64,000 bases of DNA from assembly GCA_023159155.1 (NCBI GenBank), contig JAJNNX010000001.1:2232001-2296000 (forward strand). Direction: 5' to 3'. The translations under genes were made by a program, and so were the position numbers. Origin of the DNA: Ustulina deusta (Eukaryota > Ascomycota > Sordariomycetes > Xylariales > Xylariaceae). The notes under the pieces were generated by a model. The model was not told the origin of the DNA. It did not search any database and saw nothing but the letters and a program-made list of their open reading frames with translations. Each line of letters opens with the position of its first letter. Positions within the stretch are counted from its first letter, which is position 1. Positions 1-12,101 of this stretch are shown piece by piece.

Positions 1-563
1 AAGCTTGTGGCGAGGCGTGGTCGGGGCACAGTCTGCGTGGCCTTGGCCATTTGGCTTCTTAGCTTCTCATAGCAGGGCAAATTGAATGCCCCCTCAAAGT
101 TGTAATACCTATGAGACTTGCCGACTGCTTGTGATGTCTGTCTGACTCGGCTTATGTGCTTAGCCATGGAGATCCTAGCTCTTATCATCTATGTGGGCTG
201 CCTGCTAAAGATGATAAAAGGGGTCTCCGTCATTTACTCTCATCATAATTACCTATCGGATTTTTTTTCTTGTTGTCTACTGTATCTTGTGCCGAATTCT
301 AAACATGAATCGGTGGTTACAGTTTAGACTGTTAGCATTGTGCACATATGTATAGTGAAGAACCGCGCTGCCGTCTATGCATGTGCGTCTATTCACATCT
401 AGAGAGCCACTTTGCAGATTCCATGTTTGCTTCTGTTAGCACCGGCCATGGCTATCAGTAAGAGGACTCGGAACATTGTATAATACCTCTGTAGATATAA
501 TGCGAGGGCTAGAAGAAAGGGCTGGAAAGAGTATGCCCAAACTAAAGAATAGGCGTTATTGGT

Positions 564-602
<39 letters not shown>

Positions 603-2117
603 TACAAAAAAATATGGAAATTTAGACCTAGAAAGGAAAGGACTTTCTTTATAAGTAGGATTTCTTCCGCCTTGCTCTCATGTTGTCTGAAACTATCTCA
701 TCTCTTGCTGGCTCTGGAAACTACCTATCCAGACTACCTACCTATCTGACCTAATACTATATCTCTCTCTCTACCTTACGACGCCACGAGATCCATCCAT
801 CACCATCCGGCCGTACTATATTTCCATACTAGATAGGTTAGCACTGTTAATGACCACCATTAGACGACGGACGGAGGAGGTTTTTTATCAGAACATGTCA
901 TCTAAGGGGTAAGCGAGATATGCCTTGGGGCGTGTCACTTGAAGGGTGTATAGGAACACTCTCCACGCTGATTTACACCTGCCTTTAACGTGTATATATT
1001 TGACGATGGCCAAGCCATAGTGGGCGCCTATTTATGCATGGAACAAGAATCTATACTACTTATACGAGGCAGGTCGGGGAAGAAGAGGAAGGAGCTTAGA
1101 AAAGTGAGAAATTTATTTGACACTTCACCATCGGTAGAGACGCCTATACTCGCGGGTTACCCCTATTCTGCGACACAGGCCAGTGACAACCACGGACTTC
1201 CCAAGCCTTGGAATAAACTTTCTGACCCTTATGTACAAGAAATAGAGATTGCCCATCATGAAAGACCTTGGTGACGCTATCTATTTCAGCAAGGAAGTGA
1301 GACGGAGTTAAAGGTTAGTATATATATGCCGAATATTCGTATTATGTATACACCGAAAAACCTGCTTGTCTCTTGCTGGGCCTGCCAAGCCTGGGTATGG
1401 ACAGACTTCCACTGCCCATCAGTCTACAGGTTCCCAAGACCTGCACATTTCTTGTTTGTTCCCTTCCAGAGAAAATAGTGCTATTGGAATTTTCCCGCAG
1501 GCACACGCCATTTGGCCTGCTCATCCTTACTCCACACATAGCATTTGGCCACCGACCATCCCAAGATCCTTTGCGGCCGTATCCTCATCATCTCCATCCA
1601 CATCATAATTGCTCATCTTGAACATCGACTCCAAAACACATAAAAAGGCCCATAGGAAGAGACCCTTACTCGCCGCCTTCATTACCACAAAGGAGAACAA
1701 ATGAAAAGCGCCCTTCCATCCATCCATCCCTCCCCATGCTTCCTCGAAAACCAAGACTAGACTCCAGACAAAGCGCTCCAGACTTGTGGCATGTGATCCG
1801 CTGGAGTTGTCGTCATTTCGTAGCTCTAGAACCGCTAGACTGTAGATAATACAAGACATTACATCGGTTCCATATTGCCAGTTTCCCGCGGTATATTCAG
1901 CGGCACTAGAGATACAATAACCCTCCATGGTTGACACAGTGCTTGGGTTGAAACAATTAAGAGCCCTGATGCGGGCTACTGTGTCATGTGAACATTTTGC
2001 GCCGAACAATCTCCATAGTTATTGAAGGGGTCGTAAATGTAGTTTCGTGTTGTGCGTCCCGGTTATGATTAATTGCACGGGCAAAGCAGTTGATTTCGCT
2101 TGGACTTGAAGTAAGGC
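1..2117. other. Intergenic region with CT/TA microsatellite
   Basis: I see no supportable gene here. Open frames at 990-1274 (+) and 1527-2009 (-) show no recognisable family, no splice-linked extension and no biased composition, so I treat them as chance frames. A pure CT run followed by TA repeats lies at about 567-602. The window starts exactly on a HindIII site (AAGCTT). The right end of this stretch is the 3' flank of the minus-strand gene that stops at 2118. Confidence 0.6.
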
Positions 2118-3591
2118 TCACGAATGGAACAGATCCCATGCTCTTTCACACAGGCGAAGGAATTCCTCTCGTTTCTGTCGCTGTGTTTCTGGGCTATCGC
2201 GCCCAGCACCGAAGGGTCCCCGTCGGGCTGCTGCGGGCCCATGACCAAGGGGGGGGCTACCGCCCTCTTCGTATTCGGCCCGAGTACGTCGCTTACTAGC
2301 ACTTCGGTTTCCGTCCTGAAGCGGCGCCCCATTACGGGGAGATGGAGGTGTCGGTGGTTGATGGCCCGTATAATGTACGAGTTTCGGTAACAATTCAGGC
2401 CGCCCACCAGCGAGTTCATGTTGTACTTCCTCTGCAGACTTGTACTCTCTTGGGCGACCTGAGACAGGCGCCTGTGAATGGGCTGGAGGTGGGTGAGCCG
2501 GAGAAGTCAAAGGAGCGTGACCTGAACCGGGGTATAATGAAGGCCGATTTGGTTCACCATGGGGAGGTAGGCCTTGATTGGCGAACACATCCGAGATGGG
2601 AGGCAAGCGGTTATGTGTCTGGTTTGCAGGGATATGGTGAATATGTGAGGTACTCGACAAGTTGGAAGGGTGGTTTGCAACTTGTCGAGTCAGAGGATGC
2701 GGGTTATGGCGGCCAGTAAAGGTTTGACCGAGGGGTGCTGACTGAATGACCCTCTCATGAGCAAATTGCTCGTGTGACGGCGCCACGATACTCAGTCCTG
2801 GAGGCGCTTTATTTCGTCTCGACATGCCTGGTGTCTTAGCCGCAAACTGGCTGACAGGGTCCCTATCCTTGCTATTGTCGAGTCCAGGCCCATCTCCCTT
2901 GGCAGACTGCTGTTGAAGCCTGGCCTCTATAATACGGCGCTGTTGTTCCCTGACATTCATACTTTGCTGTAAATGTTCTTTCATGACGGGATCTTGTGTG
3001 ACGAAGCCTGGCGAAAGGCAGGCTAATCCCACTTCCTGGATACCGAGCCCGTCTCTCCCTCCAAGCGCTGGTCGTGCTGTGGCTGCGCCAGAGCCGGTGA
3101 GAGTGTTCTTGGAGAGATCCAGTTTCCGTGGACGATGTCGGGTTGTAGGGATTTCTGGAGACCCTGGTTCTTTCTTTACAATAATCTTAAGCCCCGCATT
3201 ATTTGAAACATTCCGAAGACTAGAATATTGATATTAAACATGAATTAGTTCAGTTGATGACCGTTTTGTGGACAGTATAGCAACAACGACGACGGGGTCA
3301 AAACCAGGACGCAGGTGCAGGAAGGAGAGGAAAAGCGAGATAGGCTTACGCGCTTGGTGGCGAGGACTTCTGCTGTTGAGTTGGACTATGACTTGATGAA
3401 CGGTGAGTTGGGGAAGTATTAGTAGTAATGGTGTGTAGATGCGCAGTACGTGGGACCGAAGGAGACGATGCCGTCACGGCGGCGGCGGGTATGGAAGCAC
3501 TGGTAGTGGCACCGGTTGCAGGCGCCAATTCAGCATACGCCGACCTGTCATAAGGAGCCGGAGAGGGGGCCATAGCAATTGCTGCGCTCAT
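2118..3591 (-). CDS. Conserved disordered fungal protein, function unknown
   Basis: There are two exons, 3591-3350 and 3219-2118, with a 130-nt intron (donor GTAAGC, acceptor CTAG). The reading frame crosses the junction cleanly and encodes 447 residues. The start is the ATG at 3591; the frame open further upstream has only a TTG. The protein is rich in Ser, Pro, Ala and His, with no membrane segment or catalytic motif that I can see. Two parts look ordered and conserved: a central block (IQEVGLACLSPGF, then a Gln/Arg-rich helix around REQQRRIIEARLQ) and the extreme C-terminus (EEFLRLCERAWDLFHS). The basic stretches and low complexity would fit a nuclear regulatory or scaffold protein, but that is inference. 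I recall similar hypothetical proteins in other Pezizomycotina and know no assigned function. The gene-free 5.6 kb upstream may contain a long regulatory region. Confidence 0.8.
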
Positions 3592-6500
3592 GATGAACAA
3601 GAAAACTACTCTTCACCGTCTTCGGGCCTCCGAGATCTTGCTGATTTTGATTCCCTTCAGGTCCTTTCTCTCGTTTTTGCTTACTGGATTTTGTTGCTGA
3701 CTGTCAGCTGAGTTACCGGCTGAATGGTTTATGCACCACCAAAGACGAGCGGTAGATCGGGGCCGTGCAGTATAGGAAACCCGGGTTCTGGGCTGGGGTT
3801 CCTAGTATCGAGTTGTAGATGGCAGCTTCTGTTTCTGATTCGTGTACAGACCGAAAATCAATCTGCCAGCGATTTGACGCCGTTTAGAAGGTATTTGGCC
3901 TGGCAATAGAGCCGGTACAAATTGAGACAGTGTGGATGACCAAGTGGACGACGGTTACCAGCCCTTAACCTTGAGAATTCAGGTGTGTGAATAGCAGCCC
4001 GCTGTTTGTCCTCTCCAATCATGCAATGCGCCCTTCAAATATGTTGGTCGCTGATTGGGCCAGTAGAATTTACGCCTCTATGCTCCGCGGCCGATACGAA
4101 GTCGGCAGAGAGAAACAGCGAAAACGTGGGTCGCAAGCGATGAGTCTTGATTGTCGCACAGTAACTGGGTCCCTTTCCCTCGCTGCAGCCTTCAATCTAT
4201 ATGGGTGGTGACGTACCGCAGTTGGTACAGTATACTGCGTTTCCAATTGAAGAATGCGCTGCACGCTCGGGCTGCCCCTCAACAGCAGCGGGAGGTAGTG
4301 TTGGTGCAATGAAGGGGGCCCCCTGAATTTCGGATACTATCCCGGCCACCTTCCTCCAACATACGCACTCACGTATACCACCTGTCAGAGATTGCTCGGT
4401 GACTGGATCGTCTTGCGCTCGATTCGCGTCCTGCCTAGTAAAAAAAACAAAGGGAGTGGGATTCCGTGTCCCCTTTCTCCTCAACTCGTCGTGTTGGGTT
4501 GCACTTTGATCGCAACAACTGCAGGGTGCTCGACTGGGCCGTTACACAACTGGGCAAGCCGCCGAGATGGGATGTCTTTGGTCGGTCGACAGACAACAGG
4601 GGCAGGCCCAACAAATACGATTCGACGGGACGGCACACGCGCGCGCGACTCGAGAGAATGAAAGGACAGGAGAAGAAGATGGGGCCTGCACCCATATACA
4701 GCATACACACAACTGCGATGTGACGGATTCGGCTTCCTTGCTCAGCAGCCCTCTCCAACAAGAACCAGACAGACAGGAACAGGAGAGAAGGGAAGAAAGG
4801 GAAGGAAAGTAAGTGGCTTGAGATGGAAAATAAGAAGGGTACCTAGGTAGTAACGGGGCTGGCAAAGCGCCAGAGGCCATGGGCTAGCGGGGTGTGAAGG
4901 GAAACAGAACTACCTACACTAGCAGCCAGTGCAGATGCAGACCAGAACTAGACTCGATAGAAACGAGTGCGGAAAAGGTTGCAGATGGGCAAAAGCGGAT
5001 GGAACAGGGTGCACAGGCAGGGACCGATAGAAAAGATGTTTCGAGAGAGGAAGAGGGGCAGGGTTGATTGGCGTGAAGCTGCCTCGTCTCTGTGTCGTAG
5101 AGAGTAATACTGGTACAGCATGAGACGTGGGAAGTGCACCACGTTGAGTACTGGGTGCTAGGTATACCGTATGGGGTACTGTGCCGGCAGACTGCGTTGA
5201 GGTGCATCCAAGATACTTCCAAGTCCTTTGAGAAGCATTGTACAATTCGAAGGACTTGGAGGAACTTGACTTGGCAGGAGGCTTATTGGTTTGGTTCAGG
5301 GGGTGTTGGGGGGTGGATTAGGCCCTGGACGAGACGCCAAAAAAAGGGACTTATAGTGTCTGGTGTCGCAAGGCACAGCTCTACCACCTACCTAAATGTT
5401 TTAAGTACCTACCTTGGGCACAGTATATACGTCAGTAGGATCAGGCAGGAGTCCTTCAGGGCACCTCGACTGACTGCCCGAACCGCACTAGTGTTACAGG
5501 CTAGTGATGGTTTTTGGTCTTGGGTCTTTTTTTTTTTTTTTTTTTTTTGACATATTGAGATTGACGAAGCAACCTTGAATATCTATGCCCCTCTTCTCTC
5601 TCAGTTTAAAGCGATTTGTGTTAGCAAAAGAGGGGAGGGGGGGTTCGTTGCATCAAATACTGTTCCACGCTGAAATGATTCATGAATAGCTGGCTCAACT
5701 CGAATTTCCTTGATGTATACCTGCCTGCGATGAGGAGATGGAGATGGCTGGAGACATGTGATGAAAGAAATGTGGACGATGTCTGAACAGAGAGGTCGGG
5801 ACACTTAGCTTTTTCCGTACACTACCTAGGCATGGTGCACAACAGGCTGGGCTCATCCCCTTGTCCCTGTCGAAACGATCGTTATCATGATAATCGATAT
5901 AAGATCCGCAACTGCCCAAACAGACAACACGATGATCCAGACAAGCTTACTGTGAATACATTGCAACCACTTCTTCGGCAGACGTCAAACTACTTAACAA
6001 CCCGCTTTCCTCTCTCCAGCCTTGGAGCATAGAAGACAAAGGTGCGCGTATATTACACTACCCAGTAGTTTCGGAACCCTCTACATTTTTACTAGCTACC
6101 CGCCTGCAAGTACGCTACTCTCCGATTTATATACACACTAGGGATCTAGGAACAGCTAGCCATACACTAGACTCCCTACTACGTATGCATCTCATGATGC
6201 AAGGACGGAATGGAAAACCACCTTTCTAGCTTCTATTCTTTTCCATCCTCTTTCCTAATCTGTTTTGCTCTCTCTAGTGTGTCGTTGTGCAATTAATAGG
6301 TAGGTAGTGGGAAAAATAGGTACGACCTAAGCCGTGTAGTAGTGTCACTAGTGGTGGGAGACATGATGATGTTACCTTGATAGGCTTACAGCTCTTCTCC
6401 CACCATAGCAGTACGTACACCTGCCCAGAGACTATTGAATTTCGAATGACGAAAAACGTGCCAATGGGCGCCGCGGAAATCCTGTCGGGTTCTGTAATTC

Positions 6501-7379
6501 GTCCAGCCATTGCGACAACGCGTGCCGAATCACTCCTTCGTACTTAATATTACCGGATTTTGACGTGAGCAACCTCGAAACTTGCCTGCGCCCCACCTGC
6601 ACACGACCTACCACCGCCCGCCGACCTACGCTACCTCCATAGTGTACACTATACCACTGGCCCGCAGCTACACCCTTGTACTCCGTACTTCAGGTGAGAT
6701 CAGGCGAGGCTAAAATGTCAGTCGCGATCCCTGTCCGGCGGGAGGGAGCGCGAACTTGCCAACTTAGACTATGCTATGTACTAACTAAGTTTTGTTCTGA
6801 TGACTGGCTGGCAGAAAAAGTTAGCAGTGGCGTTAGATGAACTGTGTAAGGATGCAAAGAAGCCGTTGTTCTGCTGGACCTCTGGCCGACAACGGTGGAT
6901 TCAGGTGCTGCTAGTTTGGCCTGTGGCTGTCGCAAAAGTCGAAACTCGAAGTTCCAGGTTCCAGTCTGGTGTCCAGTGCAAGGTGGATACGATACGCCTT
7001 GTCCGGGTATTGCGTCCATTGCTCTCCGATTTCCCCTCGGCCGCCATGTACACGGGGCACGTCAATTCGTCTTTATAGCCGCTTGGTGAAGCAGAAGAAC
7101 ATGGGGAAGAGGAGACGGAAAAAAGAAGATCTCACGTGAGTTACGGAATTGCGGTCTGAGGTGCCGCAAACCGAGCTAGTCTGTGTGAGCGAACCACCAC
7201 CAGACGGGGAAATCAACACCATGGTTTCATGCAGGATCGCTATCGTAGCCTAAAAATCCTAGGCGGCGGGGTCGCAGTGTTTGATGTCCCTGTCGATCCC
7301 TGCTTCGAGGAGATTGAACCCCGGTCAAACTACTACTAGGTAGTATAAAATGCCACTACACTATAGCTTCAGCACTCCC

Positions 7380-7402
7380 GTAGTGTAGTATATCTACACT
7401 AC
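7380..7402. repeat. Perfect 9-bp inverted repeat with 5-nt loop
   Basis: GTAGTGTAG (7380-7388) and CTACACTAC (7394-7402) flank TATAT. A CTAGGTA motif follows at once. This could be a protein-binding palindrome or a cruciform; function is unknown. Confidence 0.7.
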
Positions 7403-8571
7403 CTAGGTACTTACCATGTGCACAGTACACTGGGTCAGGCCTGAGATAATTCGACTTTTTGAACTAAACTATAGGGATTTCAGCGGCCAAGTGGTGTTGC
7501 AATCGAGACACTACTGAATAAGCCGAGGCTTGCTTGACAAGGCGAGCCTTTAATGTTTTCGCTCCTGTTTCAGCTTCTGTCATGTGAGGATAAGCAGCTA
7601 CCTTATGATGCCATCCCTGTTATATGTTCATTATCGTGTAAAATTCCCTGACGTCCGGATACTGTATTCCCAGTATAGATAGATATTCAGCTACCTACTC
7701 CTGTCCCAGAGAACTTCAATATCCTCTTCAATCCGTACATACCTACATATACCCAGATAAGCCGAAGTTGGGCCCGTACCTACGCTCGTCGGCTGCTTGG
7801 TTTCCCGCTAGACTCATGCACTCTATCTTGCCTAGGCTTGTCGGTATTTGCGAAACGGCTGCAGCCACAGCGGACGCTTGATAGACATAGCTGACGTTGG
7901 AGGAGATGGCGTAACCAATTAAACATGTCGTTGATGGTTGCCCTTTGAAACCCGCCTCTAATAACTACATGTACCAGACCAGGTGTATTATCTAGTGTAG
8001 GTACAGATGTCTGGGCAATCCACAACACCGTGTATTCTCACCGTCGTTGGGTGATGACAAGGACGGTCCCTCTTCGTATGGCAGAACCCATTGCACAGCA
8101 TCCTTAGACTAATTGCCATATATAAAACGATGATCTACCTCGTTGCGTCGTGCCGTGCCTGGTGCCTGCAGAGTCTGGTCATCCCTCGTCAATGTGATTC
8201 GAGTCGGTGTCTCATGTTGCTGACGTGAGTGCGGCACGCTGCAGTGGTGTGGCACGAGGCGATAGGTAGTCAGTCGGTAACGTTGAAGTAGGCGTAGATG
8301 AGAATTTTCCTATCGCATTCACGAGAGTGAGATGGGAGGTTGCGGGCGATTGTCCTTATATCAGATGTGTGTGCGAATGCGGCCTGACGAAGTCTAGACC
8401 CAGGTATTCGATTCTACGGCGATGCTTTGGATTGGGCCACCGTCAAGCTGCATGCGGCATTGCAACCCTCATTGTGACGATGGCCCTGTTTGCTACCACC
8501 AAGTAACGGGCATCTTTCGGCTACAATTTCAAATTGGGGTTCGCCATACTGCCTAGGTAGTGTTGGCCCCA

Positions 8572-8609
8572 GCTTCTATACCACATCACATGTAGTATAG
8601 TATAGAAGC
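8572..8609. repeat. 10-bp inverted repeat with 18-nt loop
   Basis: GCTTCTATAC (8572-8581) pairs with GTATAGAAGC (8600-8609). It is intergenic and too far from any 3' end to be called a terminator. Confidence 0.65.
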
Positions 8610-9207
8610 ATGCAAGGCTTGCTTACCGCGCGCCAATGCCTATAGAGTATGTTGGACTATTGATTTCCTTTTTAGATAGTGACTGATGCGGTAAGACCTA
8701 CCTCCTAGGGACCTAGATTAGTAAACATTATATCCAACGGCAGCTCGCTCATATGCCTAGATTAATTGACTATTCGGAAATGAGCCATTGCCAGTTTCTC
8801 GCTTTCTTATCACGAGGCATACAGAATTTGCACCTTAGTAATAAACGAATACAAGCTACATTTCCGGGCTATCATGTAGGTACCTATTCTACTCTTTCTG
8901 CGGATAGTGAGTGTGAATGGAAAGAAGTATCCGCCAGTTGTTGGCAGCTGCGGAGGAGTTGGGGTCAGGATAATGAGTAAGTATCTATTATGAGCGCCGC
9001 TTACCTCTGCCTTATCAGCTGCGGACCCAGAAAAAATTCGTAGCGGGTTTTATAGTTCGTTGCTCGAGCCTCGCCCTCAGCCCCGCCAAAATTACACGAT
9101 TTCAGTGACTTGCAACGGTTAACACATAGGCCAGCATTACTGCCATTTCTTCTTCATTTCGAACCGTGCGAAACCAACCCACAAAATAAGAAGAATAAGA
9201 AGAAGAA

Positions 9208-9873
9208 ATGCCGGCAAAAACGAAAGCCCGCGCCTCGAGTGCAGAGGACGCCGATATGGAGGATGTTGCTCCCACATCGGCACAGCAGCTCGCTAGCAGC
9301 CAAGAAGGCGACGACCCCATGGAAGAAGATGGAGGTAACGAACTTGACGACGAGGAAGAGGTCGAAGAGCCCCAGAGAATTCGCATTGTGAGTTTGACTA
9401 TACTAGTTTTCTGTGTCAACATCGACCGTATTAACTCCGGTTATATTCCAGCTTCCAGGATCTACAAGCACAGCGGCATCCTTTGAATTCCTTAAGGAGG
9501 GTCATACTCTAGGTAATGCCCTGCGGTACATTATCATGAAGAAGTATGTGAATGAGGTGTTCTCTGTCGTCCTCTACCCTTGTGTCGCAGCTAACCCGGT
9601 CTAATTAGTCCTGACGTGGAATTCTGCGCTTATGCTATTCCCCATCCATCCGAGGAGAAGATGAATCTGAGAATTCAGACTTATGGTAGGAGTTTCATTG
9701 ATGATCGCGCTTGCTTACCCCCTGCAATAGTCTAACTAACCCTGGGCTCTCTAGATACAACAACAGCCACTGCAGCGTTAGAAAAAGGTCTTCAAGATCT
9801 AGAGGATCTGTGTGATGTGGTGTCCGAAGAATTCTGGACCCAAAGAGAGAACTTCATAGCAGCAAAACACTAA
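9208..9873 (+). CDS. RPC19: RNA polymerase I and III subunit AC19 (RPAC2/Rpc19)
   Basis: AC19 is the shared small alpha-like subunit of RNA polymerases I and III. It pairs with AC40 to form the assembly platform for rRNA, tRNA and 5S synthesis in the nucleus. There are four exons: 9208-9387, 9452-9543, 9609-9685 and 9755-9873. All junctions are GT-AG and in frame and encode 155 residues. The first about 58 residues are an acidic, Glu/Asp-rich extension. The conserved dimerisation domain then begins with the alpha-like motif [13 protein letters not shown], followed by the block [16 protein letters not shown] and the final helix [12 protein letters not shown]. Yeast Rpc19 is slightly shorter, and the excess here is the acidic N-terminus. 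The start is the first ATG of the frame. It converges with the NDUFA6 gene, with 172 bp between the stop codons. Confidence 0.95.
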
Positions 9874-10045
9874 CCAGCTCAATTGATGACGACGGCATTG
9901 AGCTTCGAGACGGGTTGAGTATAAGACATAAAAGTTCGTTGGGCATGGCATAGTGCGGCGTTTGGCGTAACCCCACGTCTGAGGGAGCAATTCAGCTTCT
10001 TGTTCTGTTATGTACAATAAACAGGATTTTGATACCCATTTCTAC

Positions 10046-10738
10046 TTAGTTGCGACCCTGAAATATGTTAGTAAATCCAGGCATATGTCGTTCATTGGCT
10101 ATCAACACTCACCTCTAAGAAACCTTGCATAAAATTCCGTGGTAGCCTATCCGCCCCCCGGAAATTCTCAGACTCGAAGTATGACATGACGTGTGTAGTC
10201 TGCTTCCAGAAATTCATCGTTTCCTGCACGATAAGATATTAGAAAGGTGTACTTGGCTTTCTTCCGAGATTCCCGTTGGCGTCGGTGGCCGTTGTGGAGT
10301 TCCTAGGAAATAATGCTAGACAGACCTGATATTCGGCATTGTTCTGCGTTAGGAGCACATCGACAACCGGTAGTTTATTCACGTATCGGTGTCGCTCGAA
10401 TTCCTGTCGCATTCGCGTGCGGATACTCGATACGGGGAACGGAACCGAGTACATTGTTTGGATCTCAGGGGCCTGCCGAAAGTTGATCCAGGTAAGCCAA
10501 TGCATTACGAATCCGTAAAGAAGATCGATAGAAGATAGGTGAAAGACGTATGGACCGACGCTATGGGGAATCGGGGAAGCATACAGCTCGAATCCATTCT
10601 CGGTAGGCAGCAAGCACTCGCTGCTTTGCATCGTTCCAGTTGGCCGCTACAACACAAATTAGCTGATATTTAGTCGCCGATGGTAATATACTAACACGAG
10701 CGCGTTACTCGCGCGAATTGCGTGGGAGTCACCGCCAT
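10046..10738 (-). CDS. NDUFA6: Complex I LYR-family subunit (NDUFA6 / NUO14.8)
   Basis: This is an accessory subunit of mitochondrial NADH:ubiquinone oxidoreductase, known to sit on the matrix arm and to bind the acyl carrier protein. There are five exons: 10738-10696, 10646-10585, 10472-10326, 10223-10113 and 10057-10046, giving 124 residues. The LYR-type helix is seen as LAAYREWIR (residues about 26-34), followed by APEIQTMY, the basic helix [12 protein letters not shown] and ETMNFWKQ. The protein ends in LEGRN like the Neurospora homologue as I recall it. The last exon encodes only three residues plus the stop and follows a good branch site (TTACTAAC). The donor after exon 3 is the weaker GTCTGT. 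It is divergent from BUD31, with 370 bp between start codons that probably hold both promoters. Confidence 0.93.
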
Positions 10739-11108
10739 CTTGTGTGATCTCAACTGATTGATGATGTAGCATGAGGTTCGCTCATGCGACGCCAAGCTCG
10801 GATATGCTCGAAGGCTGTGTCGGGCAGTGGGAAGGTGTCAGCCACATTCTGCTTAGTCATGACATCTGACTATGCGGCGTTAGCTTCGTCGCGACCCGCT
10901 TCTCGTCAAGGCTTCAACTCCAAGACTAGACTAGAGAGTACCAATACAATACCTCCCAAGCTACAAACCTTACAGCCTTGCCCCACTAGCATCGAAGCCA
11001 GAGACGACGCGAATACAATTATCGTTGCCGATATCGCGATTCTCCCCCAGCAGGCAATTACGGCTCGCCCGTCCGCCCGTCCGCCCGTAACAATTGTGTC
11101 CACGAACC
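10739..11108. promoter_or_regulatory. Shared divergent promoter interval, NDUFA6/BUD31
   Basis: The 370 bp between the two divergent start codons must hold both core promoters. I see no clear TATA box in either direction. A repeated CCCGTCCG-like element lies near 11069-11090, just upstream of the BUD31 start. Confidence 0.5.
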
Positions 11109-11846
11109 ATGCCCGCCATCCGCTCGCACACCGCGCGGGGCAAGAAGCCGCCAGCAGGCTTCGACGACATCAGAGAGGACCTCGAAGTGTTCGGCATCAA
11201 GATGAAGGACGCGCAAAACACCCCCACGGAGAACGTACCGAAGCACCAGGCGCAGTGGCCTATATTCCAGATCGCGCATCAACGCAGCCGCTATGTCTAC
11301 GAGCTCTACTACGAGAAAGAGGCCATCAGCAAACCATTGTACGACTGGCTGCTCAAGAACGGCTACGCAGACCCTATCCTCATCGCCAAGTGGAAGAAGC
11401 AGGGATACGAGAAGGTGAGTCCAGCTTCGTTTTGTTTTTTCCCGCCGTTCAGGAGAGATCTACTACGGCAACCAATGCGAAAGTCAAGCATTCTTGTCCG
11501 CGTCCAGACTGCGTGACAGCGCACGAACTCAAATGATGCTGGGTAAAGCCAGGTGGCTAGTGGGCTTTGGCATAGTGTACTCATCGCTTTGCTAAAAGTT
11601 TGATCGGCGAAGTCAAGATCTGCCAAAGCTAAACCCAAATTCGGTTTGTACATGTGTTCTTCGAGATAACGCTGACTTCTTTATTTCTTTTTCTCGTTCT
11701 AGTTATGCTGTTTAAGATGCATCCAAACCAAAGAGACGAACTTCCAGTCGACCTGTATATGCCGCGTACCGAAGGCGCAATTGAAGGATGAACAAGATGT
11801 ACAATGTGTAAACTGCGGCTGTAGGGGATGTGCGTCAAGCGATTAG
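11109..11846 (+). CDS. BUD31: Pre-mRNA splicing factor BUD31/Cwc14 (G10 protein)
   Basis: BUD31 is a small zinc-binding protein of the catalytic spliceosome (Prp19-complex-associated, contacting U6/Prp8 regions in known structures). There are two exons, 11109-11414 and 11703-11846, with a 288-nt intron, encoding 149 residues, close to the family's usual length. The N-terminus [20 protein letters not shown], the central block [18 protein letters not shown] and [12 protein letters not shown] are classic G10 signatures. Exon 2 supplies the zinc-binding cysteines: LCCLRC, then CICRVP, then [13 protein letters not shown] at the C-terminus. A longer frame starts upstream at 11094, but the ATG at 11109 begins the conserved MPAIRS. 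Convergent with the zinc-finger gene; 255 bp separate the stops. Confidence 0.97.
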
Positions 11847-12101
11847 AGGGCGCCGGGACTGTTATCATTAAGAAAATACCCAGCATTTCGGCGTTAAGGA
11901 GTTTGTTTCATACGGGGCACGGCAAATAAGAAAGAGGCTTACGCGTTCGACTTCTCGAGCATTACCGATTTTTCTCAACAAAGAGGAGATACATAAATTC
12001 TCTGATTTCTAGCCCGTAGTGCAAAGCGGACTATCATGTGACTATCATACCGCTATATTGTGGATATTGTCTATTTTCATTCCCATCGTTCATATCATAA
12101 T

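Larger units (their letters stand above)
3592..9207. other. Long gene-free interval upstream of the 2118-3591 gene
   Basis: No gene could be supported in 5.6 kb. The stretch 4,000-5,300 is open in several frames on both strands at once, which suggests stop-poor composition (upstream region or long 5' UTR) rather than coding. Visible landmarks are a run of 22 T at 5527-5548, perfect hairpins at 7380-7402 and 8572-8609, and repeated CTAGGTA-type motifs (for example near 4840, 7400 and 8555). Small open frames such as 6800-7078 and 8753-8980 match nothing I recognise. Confidence 0.5.

Noticed and set aside
1527..2009. 160-codon minus-strand frame
   Set aside because: No conserved motif or upstream exon; lies in the 3' flank of the 2118-3591 gene.
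10784..11536. 250-codon plus-strand frame overlapping BUD31
   Set aside because: It is out of frame with the well-conserved BUD31 exon and has no family match; it is a shadow.
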